NCBI GenBank assembly: GCA_023247915.1
Contig: JAHFFN010000014.1
Coordinates: 1 to 35,811 of the forward strand
Length of the DNA stretch: 35,811 nucleotides
Direction of reading: 5' to 3'
Origin: Candidatus Omnitrophota bacterium
GTDB lineage: Bacteria; Omnitrophota; Gorgyraeia; 2-02-FULL-51-18
Shown: in pieces, positions 17,281 to 25,144 of the stretch
How the letters are laid out: each line of letters opens with the position of its first letter
Position numbering within the stretch: the stretch's first letter is position 1
The notes under the pieces: generated by a model
Database searches by the model: none
What the model was told of the DNA's origin: nothing
The model's input: the letters and a program-made list of their open reading frames with translations, nothing else
Made by a program: the position numbers and the translations under genes

Positions 17281-18951
17281 ATGATCCCTTTACAGCAAGA
17301 AATCTCAGAGATTCTTTCAAACGCTCTCCAGGCCAGTCTGGGCGGGACGCCTCTGTCTTTTGATGTCGCTTCAACTTTAGAAGTGCCACGCGAAGAAAAG
17401 TTTGGCGATGTTTCTTCCAATGCGGTGATGCGTTTGGCCAAAGAACTCAAGCAATCCCCACGGACATTGGCGGACGGGGTGGTGAAACATATCCAAGCGG
17501 CCTTACCGGCGTCCAAACTCGCCGGACGGATCGCTAAAATCACCGTGGAAGGCCCCGGATTTCTTAATTTTTATTATTCTTCCCAGCAAATTTCCGATGT
17601 GGTGCTTAAGATTCACAAAGAGGGCGACCGTTTTGGCCGACCCACGCTTCCTTCCAAAAATATTTTATTGGAATTTGTCAGCGCTAATCCCACCGGCCCA
17701 CTCACGGTCGCGCACGGACGCCAGGCGGCGCTCGGAGATTCCCTGGCAAAAATTCTTATTTTTTGCGGGCATCGCGTCACCAAAGAGTATTACAACAACG
17801 ATGAAGGGGTGCAGATCCAGGTGTTGGGACGGTCGATTCGTTCGCGTTATTTAACGGAAATCGGCGTGACCCATGAATTTCCCGAAAACGGCTACAAAGG
17901 CGAATACATCACCCAGATGGCGAAAGATTTAAAAGCCAAGCATGGCCGGGCGTTGGAAAAGGAGACGGAAGAATATTTTTCCCGCTTTGGCAAAGACACG
18001 ATTATGGAAGGCATTAAAAAAGATTTGAAGGATTTTGACGTCACTTTTGAGAATTTTTACAGCCAAGAAGCGTTGATGAAATCGGGGAAGGTGGAGAAGG
18101 CACTCGAGGTTTTGAAAGAAAAAGGGTTTGTGTATGAAAGCGAGGGCGCTGTCTGGTTCGCTTCCACGCGTTTGGGCGATGACAAAGACCGGGTGCTGAT
18201 TAAAAGCGACAAAAGTTATACCTATCTGACACCGGACATCGCCTATCACCGCGACAAACTGGTGCGCGGTTTTGAATTTTTGATCAATATTTTGGGACCG
18301 GATCATCATGGCTACATCGCGCGTATCAAGGCTTCGGTCGAGGCGCTTGGATCCTCACGGGATAAGCTCGAGATCTTAATCGCGCAGTTAGTGACTCTCT
18401 TTGAAGGTGAAAAAACACTGCGCATGTCGACGCGGGCGGGAGAGTTTGTGACCCTGCGCGAGATTATTGATGAAGTTGGCAAAGACGCCGGCCGTTTTTT
18501 CTTTTTGATGAGAAAATTTGACGCACATCTGGATTTTGATTTGGCGTTGGCTAAAAGCCAGACCGTGGATAATCCCGTTTTCTACATTCAATACGCGCAC
18601 GCGCGCATCGAGAGCATTAAAAAATTATTTCAAGAGCGGGGTTTTACGCTGGATTGGAATCAAAGCTCCGCTGTTTCACGTTTGATAGAGCCGTCAGAAA
18701 TCAGCTTGCTCAGACTTTTGAGCCAGTTTGAAGAGACGGTGCTGGGAGCGGAAAAAACCTTGGAGCCTTACCGCCTGGTGCCGTATCTTAAAGACTTGGC
18801 GGCCGCATTTCATAAATTTTATACGGATAACCGCGTGGTGACGGAGGATCCTGAGCTCACGCAAGGCCGAATGATGTTGGCGCTTTCCACTCAAAGCGTT
18901 CTGCGTTTGGGCTTGTCGCTCTTGGGAGTTTCGGCACCTCTTAAAATGTAA
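17281..18951 (+). CDS. argS: Arginyl-tRNA synthetase
   Basis: A 556-residue class I ArgRS charging tRNA-Arg. An Add-1 N-terminal domain (about 1-110; EEKFGDVSSNAVMRLAKEL) precedes the Rossmann fold, with VSANPTGPLTVAHGRQAALG as the HIGH-type motif near residue 142. YYNNDEGVQIQVLG and GPDHHGYIARIKA follow, and RMSTRAGEFV is the KMSKS-type loop near residue 382. The DALR anticodon-binding domain (YAHARIESI onward) forms the C-terminus. No clear ribosome site precedes ATG 17281, four bases after the rsfS stop. Confidence 0.97.
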   Translation: MIPLQQEISEILSNALQASLGGTPLSFDVASTLEVPREEKFGDVSSNAVMRLAKELKQSPRTLADGVVKHIQAALPASKLAGRIAKITVEGPGFLNFYYSSQQISDVVLKIHKEGDRFGRPTLPSKNILLEFVSANPTGPLTVAHGRQAALGDSLAKILIFCGHRVTKEYYNNDEGVQIQVLGRSIRSRYLTEIGVTHEFPENGYKGEYITQMAKDLKAKHGRALEKETEEYFSRFGKDTIMEGIKKDLKDFDVTFENFYSQEALMKSGKVEKALEVLKEKGFVYESEGAVWFASTRLGDDKDRVLIKSDKSYTYLTPDIAYHRDKLVRGFEFLINILGPDHHGYIARIKASVEALGSSRDKLEILIAQLVTLFEGEKTLRMSTRAGEFVTLREIIDEVGKDAGRFFFLMRKFDAHLDFDLALAKSQTVDNPVFYIQYAHARIESIKKLFQERGFTLDWNQSSAVSRLIEPSEISLLRLLSQFEETVLGAEKTLEPYRLVPYLKDLAAAFHKFYTDNRVVTEDPELTQGRMMLALSTQSVLRLGLSLLGVSAPLKM

Positions 18952-18964
18952 AAAAGGAGCTTCA

Positions 18965-19333
18965 ATGAAAAAGTCGGGTTTCATTTCAAAACGGATCAAA
19001 GGGTTGTTGTTGGTGTCACTATTGGTGCTGGGATTTTCGGGAGCCGCTTGCGCGAAGGATAAGGCGAAAACCGAAGACAAGGCCGCTTCTAAAGACGCGG
19101 TGGTGAAAGAGCTTCGCGTCATCCAGGCTCAGGAAATCAGGCTGTTGGTGCTTCAACAGCTTTTTAACCAGGAAGCTGCGGTGCTCAAGCAAAAGCACAG
19201 CGCGTTTTGCCAAGCCAATGACTTGAATGAGGAGAAGTTTAAAAAAGGCCTCTATCAATTTGATGAAGCGACGGGTAAATTCATTGAAAAGCCGGCAGCC
19301 GCAGGCGCCAGCGCGACTCCCGCGAAGAAGTAA
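18965..19333 (+). CDS. Small exported protein of unknown function
   Basis: A 122-residue protein with a clear signal peptide: basic start MKKSGFISKRIKG, hydrophobic LLLVSLLVLGFSG, then AACAKDK. Cleavage after ACA fits signal peptidase I; the cysteine could serve as a poor lipobox. The mature part is charged and helical (VVKELRVIQAQEIRLLVLQQ) with an Ala/Pro/Lys tail. I do not recognise it. A strong ribosome site AAGGAG lies before the ATG. It ends with TAA directly before, and in the same frame as, the TTG start of the mfd-like gene. Confidence 0.75.
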   Translation: MKKSGFISKRIKGLLLVSLLVLGFSGAACAKDKAKTEDKAASKDAVVKELRVIQAQEIRLLVLQQLFNQEAAVLKQKHSAFCQANDLNEEKFKKGLYQFDEATGKFIEKPAAAGASATPAKK

Positions 19334-21256
19334 TTGTTTCAAACGATTGAATTCTATAATGGCAAGCAGGTGCAATTTGACCTGCTTGCCAAAAATCTTT
19401 TTGATTTCGGATATCATCGTCAAGACCGGGTGACTTCCAGCGGAGAGTTCTCTATCCGCGGGGGCACCCTCGATCTTTTTCCGGTTCATTTTTCTCTGCC
19501 GGTGCGTTTGGATTTAGCGGACGACACCATTGAAAGCATTCACACCTTTGATCCGGCGACCGGAAAACGCCTGGAACCGCATCGCATGGTTTTGGTGTTA
19601 CCGGCCAAGGAGTCATCCCGCTCCTGGCGTCCAGGTGGTCGACTCACCGGCCCCGCCCAATCTTTTTTATCCCAGTACGAATCTCCGATAGACCCGTTTG
19701 TCGATATTGAGCCGGGGGACTTGGTGGTGCACATTCTCCACGGCATCGCCCGTTATCGCGGGATGAAACCGCTCAAGAACAAACAAAACAAAGTCGAAGA
19801 TCACTTCGCGTTGGAATTTGCCGAAAAAAATATTCTCTATGTGCCGACGCGGGATTTGCATTTGATTCAGCGCTATGTGGCTTTTGGAAAAATGCATCCT
19901 GAGTTGTCGCGACTGGGTTCTAAAACCTGGGAAAAATTAAAAGAAAAAACCAAAAAAGGCGTTTTATCTTTTGCGAGTGAACTTTTGGAAATGCAGGCCA
20001 AGCGGCGGGCTTTGGTGGGATTTCAATTTCAAAAAGACGTGGAGTGGCAGGCGAAGCTTGAGGAAGAATTTCCTTACGAAGAAACAGAAGATCAGAAAAA
20101 AGCGATCCGCGCCGTGAAAGAAGATTTGGAATCCTCGATCCCGATGGATCGGCTCTTGTGCGGTGATGTGGGTTACGGTAAAACCGAGGTGGCGCTTCGC
20201 GCCGCGTTCAAAGTGGTGATGAATGCCAAGCAGGTGGCGATACTCGTGCCGACGACGCTTTTGGCGGAACAGCATTATGAAACGTTTAAAGACCGGATGC
20301 AGAGTTTTCCGGTGAATATTCAAATGCTTTCGCGTTTTCAAACCAAATCTGAGCAAAAAATTGCGGTCGAGTCCATCCGGGAAGGTTCTTGCGATATTGT
20401 GATTGGCACGCATCGCTTGCTTTCCAAGGATGTGACGTTTAAAGATCTGGGGCTGGTGGTCATCGATGAAGAGCAGCGTTTTGGAGTGCGGCATAAAGAA
20501 CATTTAAAAAAATTGAGACTCTTGGTGGATGTATTGACGCTCACCGCTACACCGATCCCACGCACGCTTTATCTGTCGCTGGTCGGCACGCGCGACATGT
20601 CGACAATCAATACGCCGCCCAAAAATCGCAAACCGGTGGAGACCGTTGTTGCCGAGTCGAGTGACAAAATCATTCGTGAAGCCATCCTAAAAGAGATGGA
20701 TCGGAAGGGTCAGACCTTTTTGATTCATAATCGTGTCAAAGGCATTGAGGCTTTTGCCAAAAAAGTGGCGATGCTGGTGCCGCAGGCACGCATTGCGGTG
20801 GGGCATGGGCAGATGGCCGCCAAGTCTTTAGAAAGTGTGATGAAAAAATTTATTCATGGGGAAGTGGATGTGTTAGTGTCGACGACGATTGTCGAGTCCG
20901 GGATCGACATTCCCAACGCCAATACCATTATTATTCACCGGGCGGATCTTTTTGGACTTTCGGAGCTTTATCAGCTTCGTGGGCGGGTGGGACGGTTTGA
21001 CCGTAACGCGCACGCCTATCTTTTGATTCCTAAGGGTGCGATTTTAACCGAAGAAACCAAGAAAAAACTGACGGCCATTGAGCGCTATACCTATCTGGGC
21101 TCTGGATTCAATATCGCGATGGAGGACTTGGAGATTCGGGGGGCGGGCAATATTTTGGGGACAGAACAGCATGGCTATATCTCACATATTGGATTTGACC
21201 TGTATTGCCGGATTTTGAGGGAGACGGTGGAACGGCTTCAATTGAAAGCCGGGTAA
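19334..21256 (+). CDS. mfd: Shortened transcription-repair coupling factor (Mfd)
   Basis: A 640-residue Mfd-like translocase; typical Mfd has about 1100-1150 residues. It begins in the last piece of the UvrB-like module (GYHRQDRVTSSGEFSIRGG), then has the CarD-like RNA-polymerase-interaction domain (EPGDLVVHILHGIARYRGM, about 125-200). The RecG-like motor carries GDVGYGKTEVA (about 277), VVIDEEQRFGV (about 376), TATPIPRTLYLSL and QLRGRVGR. The TRG segment EDLEIRGAGNILGTEQHG closes the motor. Most of the UvrB-like/UvrA-contact part (D1-D2) and the C-terminal D7 domain are missing. Stop codons bound the frame, so this is how the gene stands. It should still push stalled RNA polymerase; recruitment of UvrA is doubtful. 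Confidence 0.9.
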   Translation: MFQTIEFYNGKQVQFDLLAKNLFDFGYHRQDRVTSSGEFSIRGGTLDLFPVHFSLPVRLDLADDTIESIHTFDPATGKRLEPHRMVLVLPAKESSRSWRPGGRLTGPAQSFLSQYESPIDPFVDIEPGDLVVHILHGIARYRGMKPLKNKQNKVEDHFALEFAEKNILYVPTRDLHLIQRYVAFGKMHPELSRLGSKTWEKLKEKTKKGVLSFASELLEMQAKRRALVGFQFQKDVEWQAKLEEEFPYEETEDQKKAIRAVKEDLESSIPMDRLLCGDVGYGKTEVALRAAFKVVMNAKQVAILVPTTLLAEQHYETFKDRMQSFPVNIQMLSRFQTKSEQKIAVESIREGSCDIVIGTHRLLSKDVTFKDLGLVVIDEEQRFGVRHKEHLKKLRLLVDVLTLTATPIPRTLYLSLVGTRDMSTINTPPKNRKPVETVVAESSDKIIREAILKEMDRKGQTFLIHNRVKGIEAFAKKVAMLVPQARIAVGHGQMAAKSLESVMKKFIHGEVDVLVSTTIVESGIDIPNANTIIIHRADLFGLSELYQLRGRVGRFDRNAHAYLLIPKGAILTEETKKKLTAIERYTYLGSGFNIAMEDLEIRGAGNILGTEQHGYISHIGFDLYCRILRETVERLQLKAG

Positions 21257-21270
21257 CGTTGTGGTAGTAT
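21242..21270 (+). promoter_or_regulatory. Promoter of the lipoprotein isomerase gene (probably leaderless)
   Basis: TTGAAA (21242-21247), a 17-base spacer and TAGTAT (21265-21270), with TGG before the -10. The ATG at 21278 begins seven bases downstream and no Shine-Dalgarno site intervenes, so the mRNA should begin at about the start codon. Confidence 0.5.
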
Positions 21271-21277
21271 CCTTGTT

Positions 21278-22132
21278 ATGAAATTTTTTAAATACTTGCT
21301 AATATTAGGGTTGGTCGCGTTTTGCGTGGGCTGTCAAAAGAAGGATGGCAGTCTCGTCTTGGCTCGGTTTGACGGGGATACCATCACGGAAAACCAGCTG
21401 TTAAGGAAGCTCGCGACTCTGCCCCAGGACATTCGCTTGACCGCGCTTAAGCGCAAAAAAGAATTTCTGGAAGACATGGCTTCCGAGCATTTCCTCCTCA
21501 AAGAAGCCAAGCGCAAAGGCCTTGAAAAAGATCCTGATGTCGTCGCTTTGATCGACGCCGCTCGCCGCAAAATCATTGTCGCTAAGCTGATTGAGACGGA
21601 GATTGATAAGAAAATCACGCTGGAAGCGGATGCCGCCAGCAAATATTACGAGGCTCGCAAACAGGATTTTATGACACAGCCGGTGCTTCGCGCTTCCCAT
21701 ATTTTGGTGAAAACCGAGGAGGAGGCCACCCAGATTAAAAACCAGCTCAATCAGGGGGCTGATTTTGAGGAATTGGCGCGTGCCAAGTCCATGGACGCGA
21801 CCGCTCAGCGCGGAGGAGACCTGGGATTTTTTCAAAAAGGTCAATTTGTTCCCGAATTTGAAGACAAAGTGCTTCAGATGAAAAAAGGGGAGGTGAGCGA
21901 GCCGGTTAAGACACGCTTTGGCTATCACATCATCAAGCTTACGGATCAAATGCCGTCCTCGCTCAAAGAATTTAAGACTGTCAAACGCCTAATCGAAGAG
22001 CGTTTGGTCAGTGAAAAAAGAACCGAAGCGTTCAAAAAACTTGTAGAAAAATTAAGAGGATCCGAGAAAATCAATGTCGATGAAAAAGCGCTGGAAACAT
22101 TCACAAAGAAACTCGATGAAGCTAAAAAATAG
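21278..22132 (+). CDS. Parvulin-type peptidyl-prolyl isomerase lipoprotein (PrsA/SurA-like)
   Basis: A 284-residue exported foldase. A signal peptide ends in lipobox FCVGC (cysteine 19), so it should be lipid-anchored. Residues about 25-125 form a SurA/PrsA-type helical chaperone part (FDGDTITENQLLRKL). About 135-235 form a parvulin domain with RASHILVKTEEEA, GGDLGFFQKGQFVPEFEDKV and TRFGYHIIKLTD. It would help fold secreted or outer-membrane proteins. It sits directly before a second isomerase, whose start it overlaps by 17 bases. PpiD is excluded because there is no membrane helix other than the signal. Confidence 0.9.
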   Translation: MKFFKYLLILGLVAFCVGCQKKDGSLVLARFDGDTITENQLLRKLATLPQDIRLTALKRKKEFLEDMASEHFLLKEAKRKGLEKDPDVVALIDAARRKIIVAKLIETEIDKKITLEADAASKYYEARKQDFMTQPVLRASHILVKTEEEATQIKNQLNQGADFEELARAKSMDATAQRGGDLGFFQKGQFVPEFEDKVLQMKKGEVSEPVKTRFGYHIIKLTDQMPSSLKEFKTVKRLIEERLVSEKRTEAFKKLVEKLRGSEKINVDEKALETFTKKLDEAKK

Positions 22133-23081
22133 TATTTATTTTGTTTTATCCCTGGCTTTGTTTTTGACGTTTGGCCATCTCATGCCCGCCTATTCAGCGG
22201 ATGTGGTGGAGCGGATTTTAGCGGTGGTCAATGATGAGATTATCACGGATCAAGATCTCCAAGTCGTGATGGCTCCGGTGATTTCTCAGTATAAAACCAT
22301 TTATACCGGACAAGAATTGGAAGATAAGACTAAAAAGGCGCGTGAAGATTTTCTGAATAAGCTTATCGAAGAAAAAATGATTTTGAGCGAAGCCAAGAAA
22401 AAACAAGTGATTGTCGCTGACTCCGAGGTCGATGAGATGCTGACGGATGTGCGTAATAAATTTCCGTCTCGTGAGATATTTCTTAAGGCCATCGAAGACC
22501 AGGGGCTTACCGAGAAAAAACTTTGGAATCGTTTCCACGACCAGCTCATGACGCAGAAGCTGGTGACCTATGAGGTAAAGTCCCGTATTTCCGCGTCGCC
22601 GGGCGAAGTCAGCGATTATTACAAAGCGCATCCGGAGGAATTTTCACAAGGCGACCGCGTTCATTTGAGACAGATTCTTGTGCGCGAAGGCGCTCGTTCG
22701 GCGGAAGAAGCTAAGACTTTCGCGGATTCGTTGATCGCTCAGATTGATCAAGGCAAATCTTTTGAGGAATTGGCCAAAACGTATTCCGAGGGCTCGGAGG
22801 CTAAAGAGGGCGGTGACATGGGTTGGGTGCAAAAGGGTCAGCTGATGGGCAACATCGACCAGAAGGTGTTTCTTTTGGAAGAGGGTCAACACACCGCGGC
22901 TATCAAAAGTTCTTTAGGGTATCATATTTTTCAAGTGGTCGAAAGACAGCGTTCTTCGCTAAAGCCTTTGGCGGAGGTTCGGAACTCCATCCAAGAGACT
23001 ATTTTCAAAGAAAAGCTCGGGGAACGTCTCGACGCCTGGATCAAGTCTCTCAAGAAGAATGCCTATATCTCAATCCGGTAA
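22116..23081 (+). CDS. surA: SurA-like periplasmic chaperone / peptidyl-prolyl isomerase
   Basis: The start is placed at ATG 22116, giving 321 residues, because a good signal peptide begins there (MKLKNSIYFVLSLALFL, cleaved after AYSA). An upstream ATG at 22074 would bury it. The SurA N-terminal domain follows (VERILAVVNDEIITDQDLQV), then one parvulin domain (VHLRQILVREGARS, GGDMGWVQKGQLMGNIDQKV, SSLGYHIFQVVE) and a C-terminal helix. E. coli SurA has two parvulin domains; this has one. The order surA-pdxA-rsmA matches E. coli, supporting the name. It overlaps pdxA by 23 bases. Confidence 0.9.
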   Translation: MKLKNSIYFVLSLALFLTFGHLMPAYSADVVERILAVVNDEIITDQDLQVVMAPVISQYKTIYTGQELEDKTKKAREDFLNKLIEEKMILSEAKKKQVIVADSEVDEMLTDVRNKFPSREIFLKAIEDQGLTEKKLWNRFHDQLMTQKLVTYEVKSRISASPGEVSDYYKAHPEEFSQGDRVHLRQILVREGARSAEEAKTFADSLIAQIDQGKSFEELAKTYSEGSEAKEGGDMGWVQKGQLMGNIDQKVFLLEEGQHTAAIKSSLGYHIFQVVERQRSSLKPLAEVRNSIQETIFKEKLGERLDAWIKSLKKNAYISIR

Positions 23082-24081
23082 GCCCGCTTCGGGCGGGCGT
23101 TGCCGTATCGCCGTTACTCTCGGGGATCCGGCCGGAGTCGGGCCGGAAGTCGCGCTAAAAGCCCTCCATCAATTCTTAAAAAAATCTTCCGCAGAAGTTA
23201 TTTTGCTGGGGTCGGAGTCTTTTTTTAAGGCCTTGGCTAAAAAAATGAAACTGGGCGCCGCTCCCTCTCGAATCTCCTGTTATTTTCCTGAAAAATTTCC
23301 TTCCGGCAAAATTGTTTATGGGCGCTCGGAAAATATTTTGACCCGCGCGGCGGTGAGATCGATTGAGATGGCGGTGCAACTAGCCATGCAGGGGCGCGTA
23401 GACGCGATTGTGACGCCGCCGATCAATAAGGCGGGGCTCAAGGCCGCCGGCTTTGATATTCCGGGGCACACGGAGTATCTGGCGGAGCTTTCCGGAACAA
23501 AACGATACGAGATGATGCTGGTGGGCGGGTCATTGCGGGTGGTGCTGGTGACTCGCCACACACCGATTCAGAATGTATCGGGAAAGGTGACTCGCCGCCG
23601 CGTCAAAGAAACTATTTTAATGGCCGATCAAGAGCTTCGCCGTTCTTTTGGAATTAAAAAGCCGCGCCTGGTTGTTTGCGGGCTCAATCCTCATGCCGGC
23701 GAATCAGGGACGATTGGCAGGGAAGAAATACAAGTGATAGAGCCCGCCGTTCGCACGGCACGTCGAAAAACAGACGCACTCATCGTGGGGCCGTTGTCTC
23801 CGGATGCTTTATTTTATGACGCGTATCTCGGTCGTTATGACGCTGAAATTTGTATGTACCATGACCAGGGGTTGATCCCGCTTAAGATGATTTCCCGCGG
23901 TGCGGGCGTGAATGTGACACTAGGGCTTCCGTTTGTGCGGACATCACCGGATCATGGCACGGCCTATGATATTGCGGGACGCTTTAAGGCGGATCCCGGA
24001 TCGATGCTCGAAGCTTTGAATCTCGCCGAATCCATTTCAAACAATCGAAAGAAGTATGAGCGCTCTCACCAACGAAGCTAA
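23059..24081 (+). CDS. pdxA: 4-hydroxythreonine-4-phosphate dehydrogenase
   Basis: A 340-residue PdxA of the DXP-dependent vitamin B6 pathway, oxidising 4-phosphohydroxy-L-threonine with NAD. It shows VTLGDPAGVGPEVALKAL, VTPPINKAGLKAAGFDIPGH with the metal-binding histidine, VCGLNPHAGESGTIG, CMYHDQGLIPLKM and GLPFVRTSPDHGTAYDIAG. The start at ATG 23059 lies inside surA. A GCCCGC/GCGGGC hairpin follows at 23082-23098, just inside the coding region. It overlaps rsmA by 26 bases. Confidence 0.97.
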   Translation: MPISQSGKPASGGRCRIAVTLGDPAGVGPEVALKALHQFLKKSSAEVILLGSESFFKALAKKMKLGAAPSRISCYFPEKFPSGKIVYGRSENILTRAAVRSIEMAVQLAMQGRVDAIVTPPINKAGLKAAGFDIPGHTEYLAELSGTKRYEMMLVGGSLRVVLVTRHTPIQNVSGKVTRRRVKETILMADQELRRSFGIKKPRLVVCGLNPHAGESGTIGREEIQVIEPAVRTARRKTDALIVGPLSPDALFYDAYLGRYDAEICMYHDQGLIPLKMISRGAGVNVTLGLPFVRTSPDHGTAYDIAGRFKADPGSMLEALNLAESISNNRKKYERSHQRS

Positions 24082-24907
24082 TCATCTCCTTAAGATTTTA
24101 AACGTTTCCGCTCGGAAAAAATTCGGTCAAAATTTCATGGTCGACGAGGCGGCGCTTTCATTTATCGCGGAGTCGTTGGCGCTCGCGGCAGAGGAGACGG
24201 TTTTAGAAATCGGCCCCGGACTTGGATTTTTGACGCGTGCTTTATTTGAAAAGGGCGCTGGCCGGGTACTTGCCGTTGAGACAGATGCCGCTTATACCAA
24301 GCATCTTAAAAAATATTTTCTCGAAAAAGAATTTGTTCTTAAAGAAGGCGATATTTTAGAAGCGGATCTCAAGAAGGACTTTGGCGTGACCGCTCCCATC
24401 AAGGTTGTTGGAAATATTCCTTACAACATCACAAGCCCCATTTTAGAATGGCTGATCGGTCAGAAAAGTTTGGTTTCGGAAGCGGTGTTGACCATGCAGT
24501 GGGAAGTGGCCGAGCGTTTGGCGGCCAAGCCGGGTGGCAAGGATTGGGGCGCACTTTCAATTTTTTTGCAGATGAATGCTGACGCGGAAGTTTTAAAGAA
24601 ATTAGGCGAATCCAGCTTTTCACCCGCGCCCAATGTGGACTCGGCGGTGGTTCGGATCCGGTTTTTGAAGACGCCACGATTTCAGGTGAATCAGGAGCAT
24701 TTTTCCCGTTTGGTGCGCCGCTCTTTTCAGAAGCGTCGCAAGACACTACTCAATTCCCTGGAAGACCGGGAAGACCCAATCTTTGCTAAAGCCACGCTTG
24801 AGAAAACTCTTCGTTTGGTCGACATCGATCCTACGCGCCGTCCTGAAACTCTTAATCTGACCGATTGGGCGAGACTTTCGGTAGCGCTGGAGGGCTCTGC
24901 AAACTAA
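24056..24907 (+). CDS. rsmA: 16S rRNA dimethyladenosine transferase RsmA (KsgA)
   Basis: A 283-residue methyltransferase making two N6-dimethyladenosines near the 3' end of 16S rRNA. It has the family opening RKKFGQNFMVD, the SAM-binding motif VLEIGPGLGFLTRAL, the acidic AVETDAAYTK, the catalytic NIPY in VVGNIPYNITSPIL, and FSPAPNVDSAVVRI then RRSFQKRRKTLLNSL. It is the last gene of the surA-pdxA-rsmA group. Its stop codon lies inside the 48-base palindrome at 24898. Confidence 0.97.
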   Translation: MSALTNEANHLLKILNVSARKKFGQNFMVDEAALSFIAESLALAAEETVLEIGPGLGFLTRALFEKGAGRVLAVETDAAYTKHLKKYFLEKEFVLKEGDILEADLKKDFGVTAPIKVVGNIPYNITSPILEWLIGQKSLVSEAVLTMQWEVAERLAAKPGGKDWGALSIFLQMNADAEVLKKLGESSFSPAPNVDSAVVRIRFLKTPRFQVNQEHFSRLVRRSFQKRRKTLLNSLEDREDPIFAKATLEKTLRLVDIDPTRRPETLNLTDWARLSVALEGSAN

Positions 24908-24945
24908 GGTAGGTCAGGTTTAAACCTGACCTACCTTAGTTTGCA
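24898..24945. repeat. Perfect 48-base palindrome at the end of rsmA
   Basis: Arms 24898-24921 and 24922-24945 are exact reverse complements with no spacer, centred on TTTAAA. It covers the last codons and the stop of rsmA. It could terminate transcription, but no T-run follows. It might also be a REP-like or transposon-derived element. Confidence 0.95.
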
Positions 24946-24993
24946 CATCCTTAGTTTGTTGATCCTTAGTTTGCATAGCCGTAGTTTAAAATT
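24934..24993 (+). repeat. Four copies of a 15-base direct repeat
   Basis: CCTTAGTTTG occurs at 24934, 24949 and 24964, and CCGTAGTTTA at 24979, with an exact 15-base period. The first copy is shared with the right arm of the palindrome. Units are CCTTAGTTTGCACAT, CCTTAGTTTGTTGAT, CCTTAGTTTGCATAG and CCGTAGTTTAAAATT. Confidence 0.95.
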
Positions 24994-24994
24994 G

Positions 24995-25019
24995 TAACCT
25001 ATTTATTTTCAATAGGTTA
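24995..25019. repeat. AT-rich inverted repeat
   Basis: TAACCTATT (24995-25003) and AATAGGTTA (25011-25019) flank a 7-base loop. The following bases are AT-rich, not a pure T-run. It may be a weak terminator or a protein-binding site before the giant gene. Confidence 0.6.
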
Positions 25020-25057
25020 TATATTATTTTATGTTATTAAATAGTTTTAATTAGTAC

Positions 25058-25085
25058 TTGTAATTATTAGATAATAATGTATATT
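25058..25085 (+). promoter_or_regulatory. Candidate promoter of the giant gene
   Basis: TTGTAA (25058-25063) and TATATT (25080-25085) are 16 bases apart in a very AT-rich stretch. The leader then holds two overlapping 12-base palindromes (ATAAGTACTTAT at 25097-25108 and CTTATTAATAAG at 25104-25115). The ribosome site GAGGGG is at 25135-25140. AT richness makes chance matches likely. Confidence 0.35.
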
Positions 25086-25144
25086 TTTAGTGAGTTATAA
25101 GTACTTATTAATAAGGTGATTAAGGAAGTTCCTAGAGGGGAAGT

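Noticed and set aside
22074-22115. Upstream ATG start for the SurA-like gene
   Set aside because: It would add 14 residues before the signal peptide; ATG 22116 places the basic and hydrophobic parts correctly.
24898-24945. Simple intrinsic terminator of rsmA
   Set aside because: The palindrome has no loop and no T-run follows, so I list it as a palindrome of unknown role and do not call it a terminator.
24934-24993. Possible small CRISPR array
   Set aside because: The period is 15 bases with only 5 bases between conserved 10-base units, far too short for CRISPR repeats and spacers, and no cas gene is present.
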